In this document: positions 50,206 to 58,611 of the stretch, piece after piece
Layout of the letters: every line of letters starts with the position of its first letter
Position numbering within the stretch: position 1 is the stretch's first letter
Source of the DNA: a bacterium
GTDB lineage: Bacteria > SZUA-182 > DTGQ01
Reading direction: 5' to 3'
Length of the DNA stretch: 64,000 nt
Assembly (NCBI GenBank): GCA_040755755.1
Contig: JBFLZW010000024.1
Span: 1-64,000, forward strand
Made by a program: the position numbers and the translations under genes
The notes under the pieces: generated by a model
Seen by the model: the letters and a program-made list of their open reading frames with translations, nothing else
Databases searched by the model: none
What the model was told of the DNA's origin: nothing

Positions 50206-51402
50206 CTACTCCCAGACCCCTTGCAGGGAGTCATGAGGCCGAAGGGTAAGGGAGCGCTGTTTGACTATCCGTCTCAGGCTGTCTGCAAAAAACACCAGCG
50301 GAGGCAGGGGGTCGGTCAGGCACAGGTCATCGAAATGGCTGTCAGCTTTCCCGATCCGGCCATAGGTTTTCAAGGCATTGATCTTCTGTCCAGGCTGCCG
50401 GAAAGCCTCCCAGAAGGCCCGCAATTCCCCCCAGAACCAGCGGGACTGAATGCCCGTGGGGTGATCAAGGACCGGGTCCGTATCCCCATAGGCTGCTATC
50501 TGGTACATCAGGCAGGGAAAATCCACACCGGAAATCACCGCCAGGTGGGTAGCACTCCAAAAGCGCGGATTAACGTCCAGAAGATACGGCACTCCGGACC
50601 CCTCGTGCACGGCAAAGTCTGCCTGACAGACACCATGCCATTCCAGGGCTTCGAGGAGCCTCTGCAGGCAGGTTTCGGCATCCTTGTGCCGGTCACTGAC
50701 CCGCAGGGTAGCCACTCCTCCCCGCAAGGGGTAATTTCTCACCTGCCGGTAGGTGAACCGTGCCCGCATCTTTCCCCGGCAAAACAGCATGGCAACACAG
50801 TAGATCGATCCCGGTATATGCTCCTGTACCAGGAAGCGGTCCCGCGAAAGCCCATAGGGAAGATCAGCCTGCGTCCACCGTCTCAACAGTTCCCCGGAGG
50901 ATGCAACCTGAGTTATTCCCCAGGCACCTCCGCCCTGCCGCGGCTTCAGCCAGAGCGGATATGTGATTTCCTTCAGCCAGGGGTAATGAGAAGGCTGGCC
51001 GGTGAGAAAAGCGGTGCGGGGGGCAGGTATTCCCAGTTTACTGGCCAGTTCATACAGTCGCTGCTTATCGTGAACCATGAGGATCTTTTCATATTCGGGA
51101 ATGACCAGATGAAAATGGGGTTTGAACCTGGCCTGATGCCGGGCGATCAGGAAAGTCTCCTCGTAAATCGGCAGCAGAAAGCGGCATCCTTCCCTCCGGC
51201 CATTCTCGATCAGAGAGGCAATACACTCCTCCGGCTTGCGAAACGGCGAAGGATAACGAAAATGCCCCCTGGAATACCGGGAGGAAAAACACATGGCCCA
51301 GGGGATGAAATCAGCCGTACAGACAGGGATACCCCGGCAGCCAAGACTCCTCAGGGCTGCATAAGCGATCCGGTTTTGGGCATTGGTGATCAGAACGCGC
51401 AT
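50206..51402 (-). CDS. ATP-grasp carboxylate-amine ligase-like enzyme
   Basis: 398 residues. N-terminal Rossmann-like start MRVLITNAQNRIAYAALRSL, then the ATP-grasp fold: KQRLYELASKLGIPAPRT, the lysine-bearing YPLWLKPRQGGGAWGITQV, FLVQEHIPGSIYCVA and the metal site VPYLLDVNPRFWSATHLA. Such enzymes join a carboxylate to an amine through an acyl phosphate. In this locus it could attach an amino acid or amine to a sugar acid, together with the amidotransferases and the PLP decarboxylase. It ends 22 bp before the GT4 start. Confidence 0.85.
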   Translation of the reverse strand: MRVLITNAQNRIAYAALRSLGCRGIPVCTADFIPWAMCFSSRYSRGHFRYPSPFRKPEECIASLIENGRREGCRFLLPIYEETFLIARHQARFKPHFHLVIPEYEKILMVHDKQRLYELASKLGIPAPRTAFLTGQPSHYPWLKEITYPLWLKPRQGGGAWGITQVASSGELLRRWTQADLPYGLSRDRFLVQEHIPGSIYCVAMLFCRGKMRARFTYRQVRNYPLRGGVATLRVSDRHKDAETCLQRLLEALEWHGVCQADFAVHEGSGVPYLLDVNPRFWSATHLAVISGVDFPCLMYQIAAYGDTDPVLDHPTGIQSRWFWGELRAFWEAFRQPGQKINALKTYGRIGKADSHFDDLCLTDPLPPLVFFADSLRRIVKQRSLTLRPHDSLQGVWE

Positions 51403-51412
51403 TGTAAAAAAA

Positions 51413-51432
51413 GTGGTCAGTGGTCAGTAAAG
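51413..51432. repeat. 'GTGGTCAGTG' dispersed repeat
   Basis: GTGGTCAGTGGTCAGTAAAG with GTGATCAGTG shortly after (51443-51452), in the 58-bp gap between the ATP-grasp and decarboxylase genes. Same unit as at 20586 and 27201. Confidence 0.6.
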
Positions 51433-51460
51433 ACAGTAGCAGGTGATCAGTGCCGATAAC

Positions 51461-52816
51461 TTACAAAACATCCATACCGATCATATACTCATGGGTTTCC
51501 CGGTGCCGCAGGACGCTGGTCGTGCCATCATGCACGGCCACCACTGCAGCCCGCGGGAAGGAGAAGTTGGTTGAAAACTGGGTAAAATAGGCACCCGCAT
51601 CCATAATTGCCAGAATATCCCCGGCCTGGAGGAAGGGAAGATGAATGCTCCGAAAGACCCAGTCCCCGGGTGAGCACAACCGGCCAACCACAAAATATTC
51701 CTGCCGGACCGGGTCGTTCAGTTTATTGGCCACAAAAGCGGTATGATATTCATGGTCCAGGGGGTAAGTGGTCGTAAACCTTCCGCCGTCGGTAATGGCA
51801 AATACCCTGCCCTTCTTCCCCCGCTGCTTGATTCCGTTGACCATCAGAAGCAGCACCTGGGCATCACTGGTAATGATCCTTCCCGGCTCCAGGCAAAGGA
51901 CCGGGGGATCGAGCCCAAAGCGCTCACAACCCTTGACGAGCTCTGCCAGAATTTGCCTGGCCATATCCTCGATCGGCTGGCACTCTCCGTCCTGCGGCGG
52001 TCTCAAAGGGCGGTTCCATAAGCGGTAGCGCAGGGCTTCCCAATGGGAGAGCCCCTTGACTGTCGGCACCCCGAAGCCTCCTCCAAGATCGATGGATCGG
52101 ATCACGATACCATGACTTTGCCTGATTTTTGCGGCAAACCGCAGCAGGTCGAGGCAGGCCCGGATATGTCCCCCCGCTCCTGTGGCCCGGGTGGTGATAT
52201 GACACATCAGGCCGGTGCAGGCCAGGTGCGGGGAGCGGCTGATAAAATCTATGGCCTGATCAGCCTGGCCGTCCTCGATTCCCAGGCCGAATTGGGAATT
52301 CCAGCCAACCCGAGGGCAAATCCGGATTCCGATTTCACACCCCGAGCCAAGCTCTTTGGCCACAGCTTCAATCTGTTTCAGTTCCTCAAGGGAGTCCGCG
52401 TTGATCCTCACGCCGAACCGAAGAGCCAGCTTTATGCTTTCCGGGGATTTGTTCAGCCCGTTGTAGATAATACGGCCGGGATCAACTCCCATTCGCAGGG
52501 CCAGCCACAATTCATAGGGAGAAATGACCTCGGCCCCCAGCCCTTCTTCCCCCTCCCCTCCCCGGTGCAGGAGTTTCAGCACCCCGGGGATGCCATTCGA
52601 TTTGTATGAATAGCAGATGTGCACCCCCGGCTCATATCCGGCGAAGGCCTCTTTGAAGCGCCTGATGTTGCTCTTGAGCCTTTTCTCATGAACGACGTGA
52701 AGGGGAGTGCCGAATTCCCCGGCCAGATCCAGACAGTTTACGCCGTCAATCAGAAGCACGCCCTGCCGGTTCGTCAGCCCCCAGTCCTCAACCCGCGGCC
52801 CTTTCGATGGGTTCAT
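51461..52816 (-). CDS. PLP-dependent decarboxylase (LysA-like, EPS-associated)
   Basis: 451 residues, fold type III. The PLP lysine is in HICYSYKSNGIPGVLKLLHR; the glycine-rich phosphate loop is SIDLGGGFGVPTVKG; the second domain has LCLEPGRIITSDAQVLLLMV, GGRFTTTYPLDHEYH and GRLCSPGDWVF, with the closing DAGAYFTQFSTNF. It is closest in look to the pyridoxal-dependent decarboxylases of exosortase-associated polysaccharide loci rather than to housekeeping LysA. It decarboxylates an amino acid, possibly to an amine used for glycan decoration. The start overlaps the end of the ligase/polymerase gene by 29 bp. Confidence 0.85.
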   Translation of the reverse strand: MNPSKGPRVEDWGLTNRQGVLLIDGVNCLDLAGEFGTPLHVVHEKRLKSNIRRFKEAFAGYEPGVHICYSYKSNGIPGVLKLLHRGGEGEEGLGAEVISPYELWLALRMGVDPGRIIYNGLNKSPESIKLALRFGVRINADSLEELKQIEAVAKELGSGCEIGIRICPRVGWNSQFGLGIEDGQADQAIDFISRSPHLACTGLMCHITTRATGAGGHIRACLDLLRFAAKIRQSHGIVIRSIDLGGGFGVPTVKGLSHWEALRYRLWNRPLRPPQDGECQPIEDMARQILAELVKGCERFGLDPPVLCLEPGRIITSDAQVLLLMVNGIKQRGKKGRVFAITDGGRFTTTYPLDHEYHTAFVANKLNDPVRQEYFVVGRLCSPGDWVFRSIHLPFLQAGDILAIMDAGAYFTQFSTNFSFPRAAVVAVHDGTTSVLRHRETHEYMIGMDVL

Positions 52817-54032
52817 CTCTGTGCTCTCCTTCCCGGTTCCCCGCCTGGCGGCGGAGAATGCCTGAAACAGCCAGAAAGAGGTAGGGGAAGACCGAATAGG
52901 CCTGCGAGAGAAAGAAGCCGCAGACCAGGAAGCCGGTCAATCCCAGGGAAAACATCTCGGAAAGATGCTGGATGTCAATATCAGAGGCTGCCAGGGCACG
53001 GCACTTGGTTTCCCGGAAATTCCGCAGGCTCAAGGAGATCAGGAACAGGAAAACCAGAAAGCCTCCGATACCTGTCTCTGTTCCGACCTGGAGAAAGCTG
53101 TTGTGGGCTACCTTCCAGGACCGGTCATATACGTTGCCGAGCCTGCCGAATTTTCCCCGGTCCAGGGCCCGTCCATAGGCGGTGGAAAAACAGTCCACTC
53201 CCACTCCCAGCCAGGGATGTTCAGCGAACATCTTCAATCCTCTCCCCCAGATCACTTCTCTCATGGAGCCGCGGTCTTCGCGGGAGAAAATAGTCTGGAT
53301 GCGCTTCCAGTACTGGCTGCTGGCCAGACCGGCCAGGGTAAGGGTCAGAAGAAGGATAATCACTCCCCTGGCCCATTTTTGCCCGCTCCGTTTGTCCTTC
53401 GAGGGATTGCCGACCATAAAGGCCAGGATAATGGCCACCAGGCCAAGGAACCCTCCCCGCGACTGGGTGAGCAGAAAGGCGGACAGCACAATGGCGCCGG
53501 CCCCGGCCAGAACCGCCTTCTGAACGCTCCCTCCCTCGAGAAAAAAGTACAGGAGGAAGGGAAAGGATATGACCAGGACCATAGCCAGATCATTGGGATC
53601 ATACATGGTGCCGACACTGATCCGCTCGGTCTGGGCCCTCAGTTGTATGCTGGCCAGAGAGATCATGACCGCGCTCAGGACAATCACCCAGGCAAGCTTG
53701 CGGATATCCCTGGGCGTGATCAGAATCCGGCAGAGGATCAGGAAATAGATGACCAGCTTGAAAAAGTCCTCCTTCAAAAATTCCAGACTCTGCCGCGGAT
53801 AGACGCCAAACAGGCCGGATGCGGCCATGAGAAAAACAAGGACCAGAAAGGCTAAAACTTCCGGCGTCTTGAAAATATTCCGGTTGACCTTCTTTTTAAT
53901 GTTCAATACATAGAGCACAAGAGTAAGGAGGGCCGCGATCTTCCCCGGATGCAGATGAAACAGAAGATCGGGGAAGATATCCTGAGGCCGGCCGATCATA
54001 ACCAGGGTCCAGAGGTAGAAAGAGAGCATCAT
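52788..54032 (-). CDS. O-antigen ligase / Wzy-type polymerase
   Basis: 414 residues from the ATG at 54032, whose first base is shared with the stop of the CapA-like gene (TGATG). About ten to twelve membrane helices are predicted. The family signature region is GRGLKMFAEHPWLGVGVDCF, followed by the conserved His in SWKVAHNSFLQVGTETGIGG; the first periplasmic features are SIQLRAQTERISVGTMYDPN and FLLTQSRGGFLGLV. It would polymerise lipid-linked repeats or ligate the chain at the outer face of the inner membrane. It is translationally coupled to CapA and the decarboxylase. Confidence 0.88.
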   Translation of the reverse strand: MMLSFYLWTLVMIGRPQDIFPDLLFHLHPGKIAALLTLVLYVLNIKKKVNRNIFKTPEVLAFLVLVFLMAASGLFGVYPRQSLEFLKEDFFKLVIYFLILCRILITPRDIRKLAWVIVLSAVMISLASIQLRAQTERISVGTMYDPNDLAMVLVISFPFLLYFFLEGGSVQKAVLAGAGAIVLSAFLLTQSRGGFLGLVAIILAFMVGNPSKDKRSGQKWARGVIILLLTLTLAGLASSQYWKRIQTIFSREDRGSMREVIWGRGLKMFAEHPWLGVGVDCFSTAYGRALDRGKFGRLGNVYDRSWKVAHNSFLQVGTETGIGGFLVFLFLISLSLRNFRETKCRALAASDIDIQHLSEMFSLGLTGFLVCGFFLSQAYSVFPYLFLAVSGILRRQAGNREGEHRDEPIERAAG

Positions 54033-55183
54033 CAGGGCTTTTGGGATCCCCGGAAAAATCCAGACCGCACCAGGCAGGGTAAAAGACCCAGCAGCCAGCG
54101 CCGGTTTTCCCCTGTCCTGGCCAGGAAACTCAGCCGCCGAAACACTCCCGCCAACCCCTCTTCCCAGTAAATGACCTTCAGGAAGGCCCATTGGATACCT
54201 AATGTATGCCAGCAGGCATTCGCCCAGAACCGGTCCAGAAGGTCGAACCGGCCAAGGGGCAGGGAAATCGCCCGAAGATAGTGCAGGAATTCCTGCCGGT
54301 CTTCGCCGGTGAAGGGCACAGGCTGATGGCAACGATTGATCCGTACCGGCAAAACTTCAGCCTCCCGGACGTTGTGCCGGCCGCAACGAAGACGCAGGAT
54401 AAAGCTTCGATCCATGTGAGGGCGCTCAGCGGCATAGCTGTTCCCCCAGACCGGGAAAACGAAGCTTCCCAGGCTGTAGGCGATCAGCCCCTGACGGTAG
54501 CGCTCTATCCCCTGCGGCACATGCGGATGATGCGCAAGGACCAGGTCCGCCCCGGCATCGATGAGCTGCCGTGAAAGCCGGACCCGCCAGGGAGCGGGGT
54601 AAGCCACAAATTCAAGGTCTGCATGCAGGGAGATAACCACGATATCGACCTGCTGACGCAGGGAATCGATATCCTCAAGGAGGTATTTTTTCCTGATCGG
54701 GGCCACTCCGGGACGATTGGGCTGTGCAGATTGTCCGGTATCATCGGCATAGGCCAGGAAGCCGATCCGCTTTCTCCGCACGGTCAGGATGGCCGGTTTT
54801 CTGGCTTCGGCCAGATTCCCCCCGCACCCTGCGGTCATAATTCCCTGACCTTTCAGAAAGCTCAGGGTATCCCGGCAGGCCGGGGCACCAAAATCCATGA
54901 TATGGTTATTGGCTGTACTGAGCACGCGAAATCCTGTCCGTCCCAGGCCCTCGCCGTAGGAAGCGGGGGCCTTGAAGTCGAGATGGTTCGCCTTGAGGGG
55001 CGTTTTTTCATCATGCAGGACCATCTCCAGATTGCCAAAAACCAGATCCGCACTGCGCAGGATCGGACCACAGGGGGCAAAAGGGAAATCTGTTCCAAAC
55101 CGCTGGATGGAATCCCGCACCCCCATCCCCAGGCAAATATCCCCTACAGCCACAAGACTGATTGAATCAGAATCCCTTCCCAC
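54032..55183 (-). CDS. CapA-family metallophosphatase-like polysaccharide protein
   Basis: 383 residues of the CapA (PGA_cap) family: VAVGDICLGMGVRDSIQRFG at the start, DLVFGNLEMVLHDEKTPL, the STANNHIMDFGAPAC motif, then VVISLHADLEFVAYPAPWRV, LVLAHHPHVPQGIERYRQGL and IAYSLGSFVFPVWGNSYAAE. Family members assist export or modification of capsule/poly-gamma-glutamate polymers and carry a calcineurin-like metal site, here with the expected D, H and N residues. No membrane anchor is seen. The C-terminal 100 residues are extra. It is coupled to the downstream polymerase/ligase gene (TGATG). Confidence 0.85.
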   Translation of the reverse strand: MGRDSDSISLVAVGDICLGMGVRDSIQRFGTDFPFAPCGPILRSADLVFGNLEMVLHDEKTPLKANHLDFKAPASYGEGLGRTGFRVLSTANNHIMDFGAPACRDTLSFLKGQGIMTAGCGGNLAEARKPAILTVRRKRIGFLAYADDTGQSAQPNRPGVAPIRKKYLLEDIDSLRQQVDIVVISLHADLEFVAYPAPWRVRLSRQLIDAGADLVLAHHPHVPQGIERYRQGLIAYSLGSFVFPVWGNSYAAERPHMDRSFILRLRCGRHNVREAEVLPVRINRCHQPVPFTGEDRQEFLHYLRAISLPLGRFDLLDRFWANACWHTLGIQWAFLKVIYWEEGLAGVFRRLSFLARTGENRRWLLGLLPCLVRSGFFRGSQKP

Positions 55184-55208
55184 AGGTGATTATAACAGAA
55201 CCAACTCT

Positions 55209-57059
55209 CTAATCCACAAACGTACGAAAGAAATATTCCACGGTAACAATGGCTTCGACCAGATGGAAATAATTCCTTCCTGAATCGAGGCAGTTGACAA
55301 GGTTTTCAATCCCCTGCCGGGAGACCGTGCCCCGGTTCATGGTCCGGCTGTCCCGGAGGATGTCCATGAAGAATCGCCGGAAAGCAGGGTCCTTGCGAAA
55401 CCGTCGGTCAGGATTTATGTCCGGATTGCCCCATTCCATTTGTCCTCTGGTCAGGCGATTGAGATAATAACCAGACTCTTTGACCAGGTCCCGCAAGCAT
55501 GACATGCTACTTTGAAAGCGGTCCAGGGGCAAACCCGTCTTGCTCCAGGGGATTTTAGCCAGGCTGGGGAAGTAGCGCAGAAAAATCTGCCGGTACAGAT
55601 GGCTCTGATAGCGGTATCGGGAAGGAAGGCGCAGGCAGAAATCGAACACGTCATAGTCCATGTACGGAAAGGCGCTTTCAATGTAATTACGGGCTACCCA
55701 GGAATTACCGATAGTATATCTTCTGGCCCGGTTAACAAAGCAAAAGTATTGCAGCCAGTTCTCAACAGGCTCACGGCCTCGCTCCTCGCTCATCCTGCGG
55801 ATATTTTCATCCGTAACCTGCATAAGAGAGCGGGCAAATTCGGGCGTAAAAAACTGCCGGGCAAGTTCCGGCTGAAGGCCGGAATAAATCGTACGGATGA
55901 GCCTGCACCGCTCTTCGGAAGGGGGTTTGGGGCCGAGAATCGAAAATGTCGAGCCCAGTTGGGCATCAAAGCAGTAGCCATCGAGAAGGATGTTCGCCTT
56001 TCCTTCCCTGGCTGCACGCTTGGCCATCTCCAGAAGCCAGCTCTGGTGGCAGGAAAAATGGCTGTCATTCAGGATAAGAACCTCCGGGATCAGGGTGGTG
56101 ACATCCTGGGAAAGGAGGTCAACAAAGTGCCATTCCCCGCTCAGGAAGCCGCAAACCCGCTGAGCAACCTGAGTTTCCAGATACCGCGGATTGCTTCCGG
56201 CATGGAAGAAATTGACTCTTCTTTTATTCTGTGAGGATATGGTTCCCAGGAGGCGGGAATCGAGCCCTCCGCTCAAGGGAATACCAACCTGAAAACCAGG
56301 TTTCCATTGGTTTTCGACCGCTTTCCTGATCAGTGAATAGCCCTCCTCGATCAGTGCATCCAGCCCCGGATCCTTCTCCTGATTCTGGTACGGATAGTTC
56401 CAATAGCGCTCCCGGATGCAGCCGGTTTCACTCACCTCCATAACTGTGGCATAGGGAAGGAGATTGATATCCGAAAGAAAGGTCTTGTCTTCAGTGATAA
56501 ACTGGAAATTATAAAAGTCACACAATGCACTCTGGTTGATCCTCCTTGCGCCATCCATCACCGGTACAAGAGCCTTCAATTCCGAAGCAAAGGTAAACTG
56601 TTCCGCTGTATCCTTGCAGTAGAGCGGCAGGAGACCATAGCGGTCATTGGCCAGCAGAAGGGAGTGGTTAATCGTATCGTAGATTACCACGGTAAACACT
56701 CCCTTCAATAACCGGGCAAATCCCCTGCCCCGGTCAAGGAAAAGGTTCATGATCAACTCGGCCTCGGAATTCCGGGTAAATAGGTACCCCCGCTCTTTCA
56801 GCTCCTGGACCAGGGAGTGGTATTCATAAATCTGTCCGTCAAAGAAAAGGATATAGCGGTTATCCGGGCTGGTAACCGGCTGGGGAGAGGGGTCCAGAGT
56901 GCCCAGAGTCAGACGGCCTGCCGCAAAGCGGCCGAGACTGTGCGAATCACTGATCCGGCTGAATGCGCGCTGCATATGGCTCCTCATCCTGGCCAGCAAT
57001 TCTTCCGATTTTTCCGGAGTAAAGGATTTTTTCCGATAAAAACCGTATAGTCCCGGCAT
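55209..57059 (-). CDS. Asparagine synthetase homologue lacking the glutaminase cysteine
   Basis: 616 residues with the AsnB layout, but the chain starts MPGLYGFYRKK where family members have MCGI: the nucleophilic Cys2 is Pro. The rest of the N-terminal domain is recognisable (GRLTLGTLDPSPQPVTSPDN, FFDGQIYEYHSL, RGFARLLKGVFTVVIYD, NDRYGLLPLY). The synthetase half keeps the pyrophosphate loop PLSGGLDSRLLG. It may use free ammonia, a different amine, or form amide/beta-lactam-type bonds. In a polysaccharide locus with an ATP-grasp ligase it is a candidate glycan-modifying amidotransferase. It lies 5 bp after the flippase gene. Confidence 0.85.
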   Translation of the reverse strand: MPGLYGFYRKKSFTPEKSEELLARMRSHMQRAFSRISDSHSLGRFAAGRLTLGTLDPSPQPVTSPDNRYILFFDGQIYEYHSLVQELKERGYLFTRNSEAELIMNLFLDRGRGFARLLKGVFTVVIYDTINHSLLLANDRYGLLPLYCKDTAEQFTFASELKALVPVMDGARRINQSALCDFYNFQFITEDKTFLSDINLLPYATVMEVSETGCIRERYWNYPYQNQEKDPGLDALIEEGYSLIRKAVENQWKPGFQVGIPLSGGLDSRLLGTISSQNKRRVNFFHAGSNPRYLETQVAQRVCGFLSGEWHFVDLLSQDVTTLIPEVLILNDSHFSCHQSWLLEMAKRAAREGKANILLDGYCFDAQLGSTFSILGPKPPSEERCRLIRTIYSGLQPELARQFFTPEFARSLMQVTDENIRRMSEERGREPVENWLQYFCFVNRARRYTIGNSWVARNYIESAFPYMDYDVFDFCLRLPSRYRYQSHLYRQIFLRYFPSLAKIPWSKTGLPLDRFQSSMSCLRDLVKESGYYLNRLTRGQMEWGNPDINPDRRFRKDPAFRRFFMDILRDSRTMNRGTVSRQGIENLVNCLDSGRNYFHLVEAIVTVEYFFRTFVD

Positions 57060-57063
57060 AAGC

Positions 57064-58539
57064 TCAATCTCTCCTTATAAATTCCCACATCTCTTCAAGC
57101 AGGGACCGGTTGGCCATCCACAGGAAAGCCAGATAGCCGAAGGCTCCGAAAAAGCAGGTCAAAAAGAACCGGAACCAGGGCCCCAGAGCCGATAAAAACC
57201 ACAGCCGCAAGCCGAAAATCAGCAGCACCATGAGCAGGCTTCCCTCGATCACAGGAACGAGATTCAGCCAGTACTCTCTCAGCGAAATCCGGATGATGCG
57301 GATAGAATTCCAGGTTAAGACCAGAAACAAAAAGGGGTAGACAATCAGCCAGGCCAGGGAGATTCCCTGAATGCCATATCCTGCTCCAAGCCAGAATGCT
57401 GGCGGGAGAATCAGAGCACACAGAAGCGAGTTGAACAGGGCAATGCCGGGCCTGCCCAGGGCATTCGTCAGCGGCGCACCGAGCACAGCCAGAGAACGCA
57501 GCACGGACATAAGGCAGAGAACCTTCAAAGGACCGATCGCTGCGGCCCATTTTCTGGTCAAAACCAGCAGAATGAGGTCTTCGGCCACCAGGAAAAGCCC
57601 CAGAAAGAGGGGAAAGACAATCAGAGCCACCAGACGACTGGTTTTCAAATAATAGTGCCGGACTTTTTCCTCCTCCTGCTGGACCTGGGAAAAGGTGGGA
57701 TAAGCGATCTGCGGAATCATCGAAACCACCTTCTCCAGGGGGAGAGAGGCCATTTCAAAGGCCAGGGTATAGTTGCCCAGGGCCTCTTTGCCCAGCACAC
57801 GGCCGGCAATGATGAAATCGGAATTGGAATAGGCGTACCACAGGATCCGGGAAAGCATGATCTGTGTGCCAAAATTCAGCAGGCCGCGACTGTCCCCGGT
57901 GAAGGGGTTAGAGAGTTTCGGTGTCCACTGCCGGTAATAATAAATCAGGCCGAGCATGATGAGCGGAGTGGCCAGGCTGCTGTAAACCAGAGCCCGGACT
58001 TTCCACCCGGCCAGAACCAGGGACAGGCAGATCAGGCTGTGTCCTACTCCGGAGGCAAGCTCTGCCTTGGATCGCTGATCAAAGGCCAGTTCCCTGGTCA
58101 TCAGATTATAGGGCACGCCGTAAAGGGCAACCAGGATCAGATTGAGCCCTAAGACCCTGATCATGCCCGCCAGGTTTTCCTCACGGAAAAACCTGGCCAG
58201 AAGGGGGGAAAGAACAATGGTTACCCCGTACAGGCCCAGGTTGATTGACAGCATGAGCCAAAAGCTGCGGTCGATATCCTCCTGAGTCAGATCCTGCTTC
58301 TGAATGATAGCCGCATCCAGCCCCACCCCCTCGAACAGGGTTAAAAAGGAAATAACCAGATTGGCCATGCCATAGAGACCGAAATCAGCCGGTTCCAGAA
58401 GCCGGGTAATGGCCATGGTCATGCCCAGGGTCAGGAGTTGTCCGAGCAGCCGTGTTCCCGCCAGCCAGGTGGCAGCCACCCGGACCTTCTGCCTGACCGA
58501 AACCTCCGCTGCACCGTTCTCTTCCAGAAGGCTGCTCAT
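57064..58539 (-). CDS. Wzx-type polysaccharide flippase (MOP superfamily)
   Basis: 491 residues with about fourteen membrane helices. The N-terminal signature VRVAATWLAGTRLLGQLLTL and ITRLLEPADFGLYGMANLVI is typical of MOP exporters in polysaccharide loci; later LLNFGTQIMLSRILWYAYSN, SDFIIAGRVLGKEALGNYTL and IPQIAYPTFSQVQ follow the WzxC-like subgroup. It would move the lipid-linked repeat unit across the inner membrane for polymerisation by the Wzy-like protein coded downstream. The gene is packed tightly with the next one (5-bp gap). Confidence 0.92.
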   Translation of the reverse strand: MSSLLEENGAAEVSVRQKVRVAATWLAGTRLLGQLLTLGMTMAITRLLEPADFGLYGMANLVISFLTLFEGVGLDAAIIQKQDLTQEDIDRSFWLMLSINLGLYGVTIVLSPLLARFFREENLAGMIRVLGLNLILVALYGVPYNLMTRELAFDQRSKAELASGVGHSLICLSLVLAGWKVRALVYSSLATPLIMLGLIYYYRQWTPKLSNPFTGDSRGLLNFGTQIMLSRILWYAYSNSDFIIAGRVLGKEALGNYTLAFEMASLPLEKVVSMIPQIAYPTFSQVQQEEEKVRHYYLKTSRLVALIVFPLFLGLFLVAEDLILLVLTRKWAAAIGPLKVLCLMSVLRSLAVLGAPLTNALGRPGIALFNSLLCALILPPAFWLGAGYGIQGISLAWLIVYPFLFLVLTWNSIRIIRISLREYWLNLVPVIEGSLLMVLLIFGLRLWFLSALGPWFRFFLTCFFGAFGYLAFLWMANRSLLEEMWEFIRRD

Positions 58540-58611
58540 ACATGCCGGGAAGAAAGCAAAGGCAAAAGCATTTGTATTTCCCGCTTCACTTCATCACTCC
58601 CGCGCAGACTC

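Noticed and set aside
49948-51459. Long plus-strand open frame (503 codons)
   Set aside because: It is antisense to the ATP-grasp and GT4 genes, which have clear family motifs; the antisense product has no recognisable domain and a composition typical of shadow frames.
54033-54332. Upstream extension of the polymerase/ligase gene by 100 codons
   Set aside because: It lies over the CapA-like gene in another frame and is not hydrophobic like the rest; ATG 54032 is coupled to the CapA stop.
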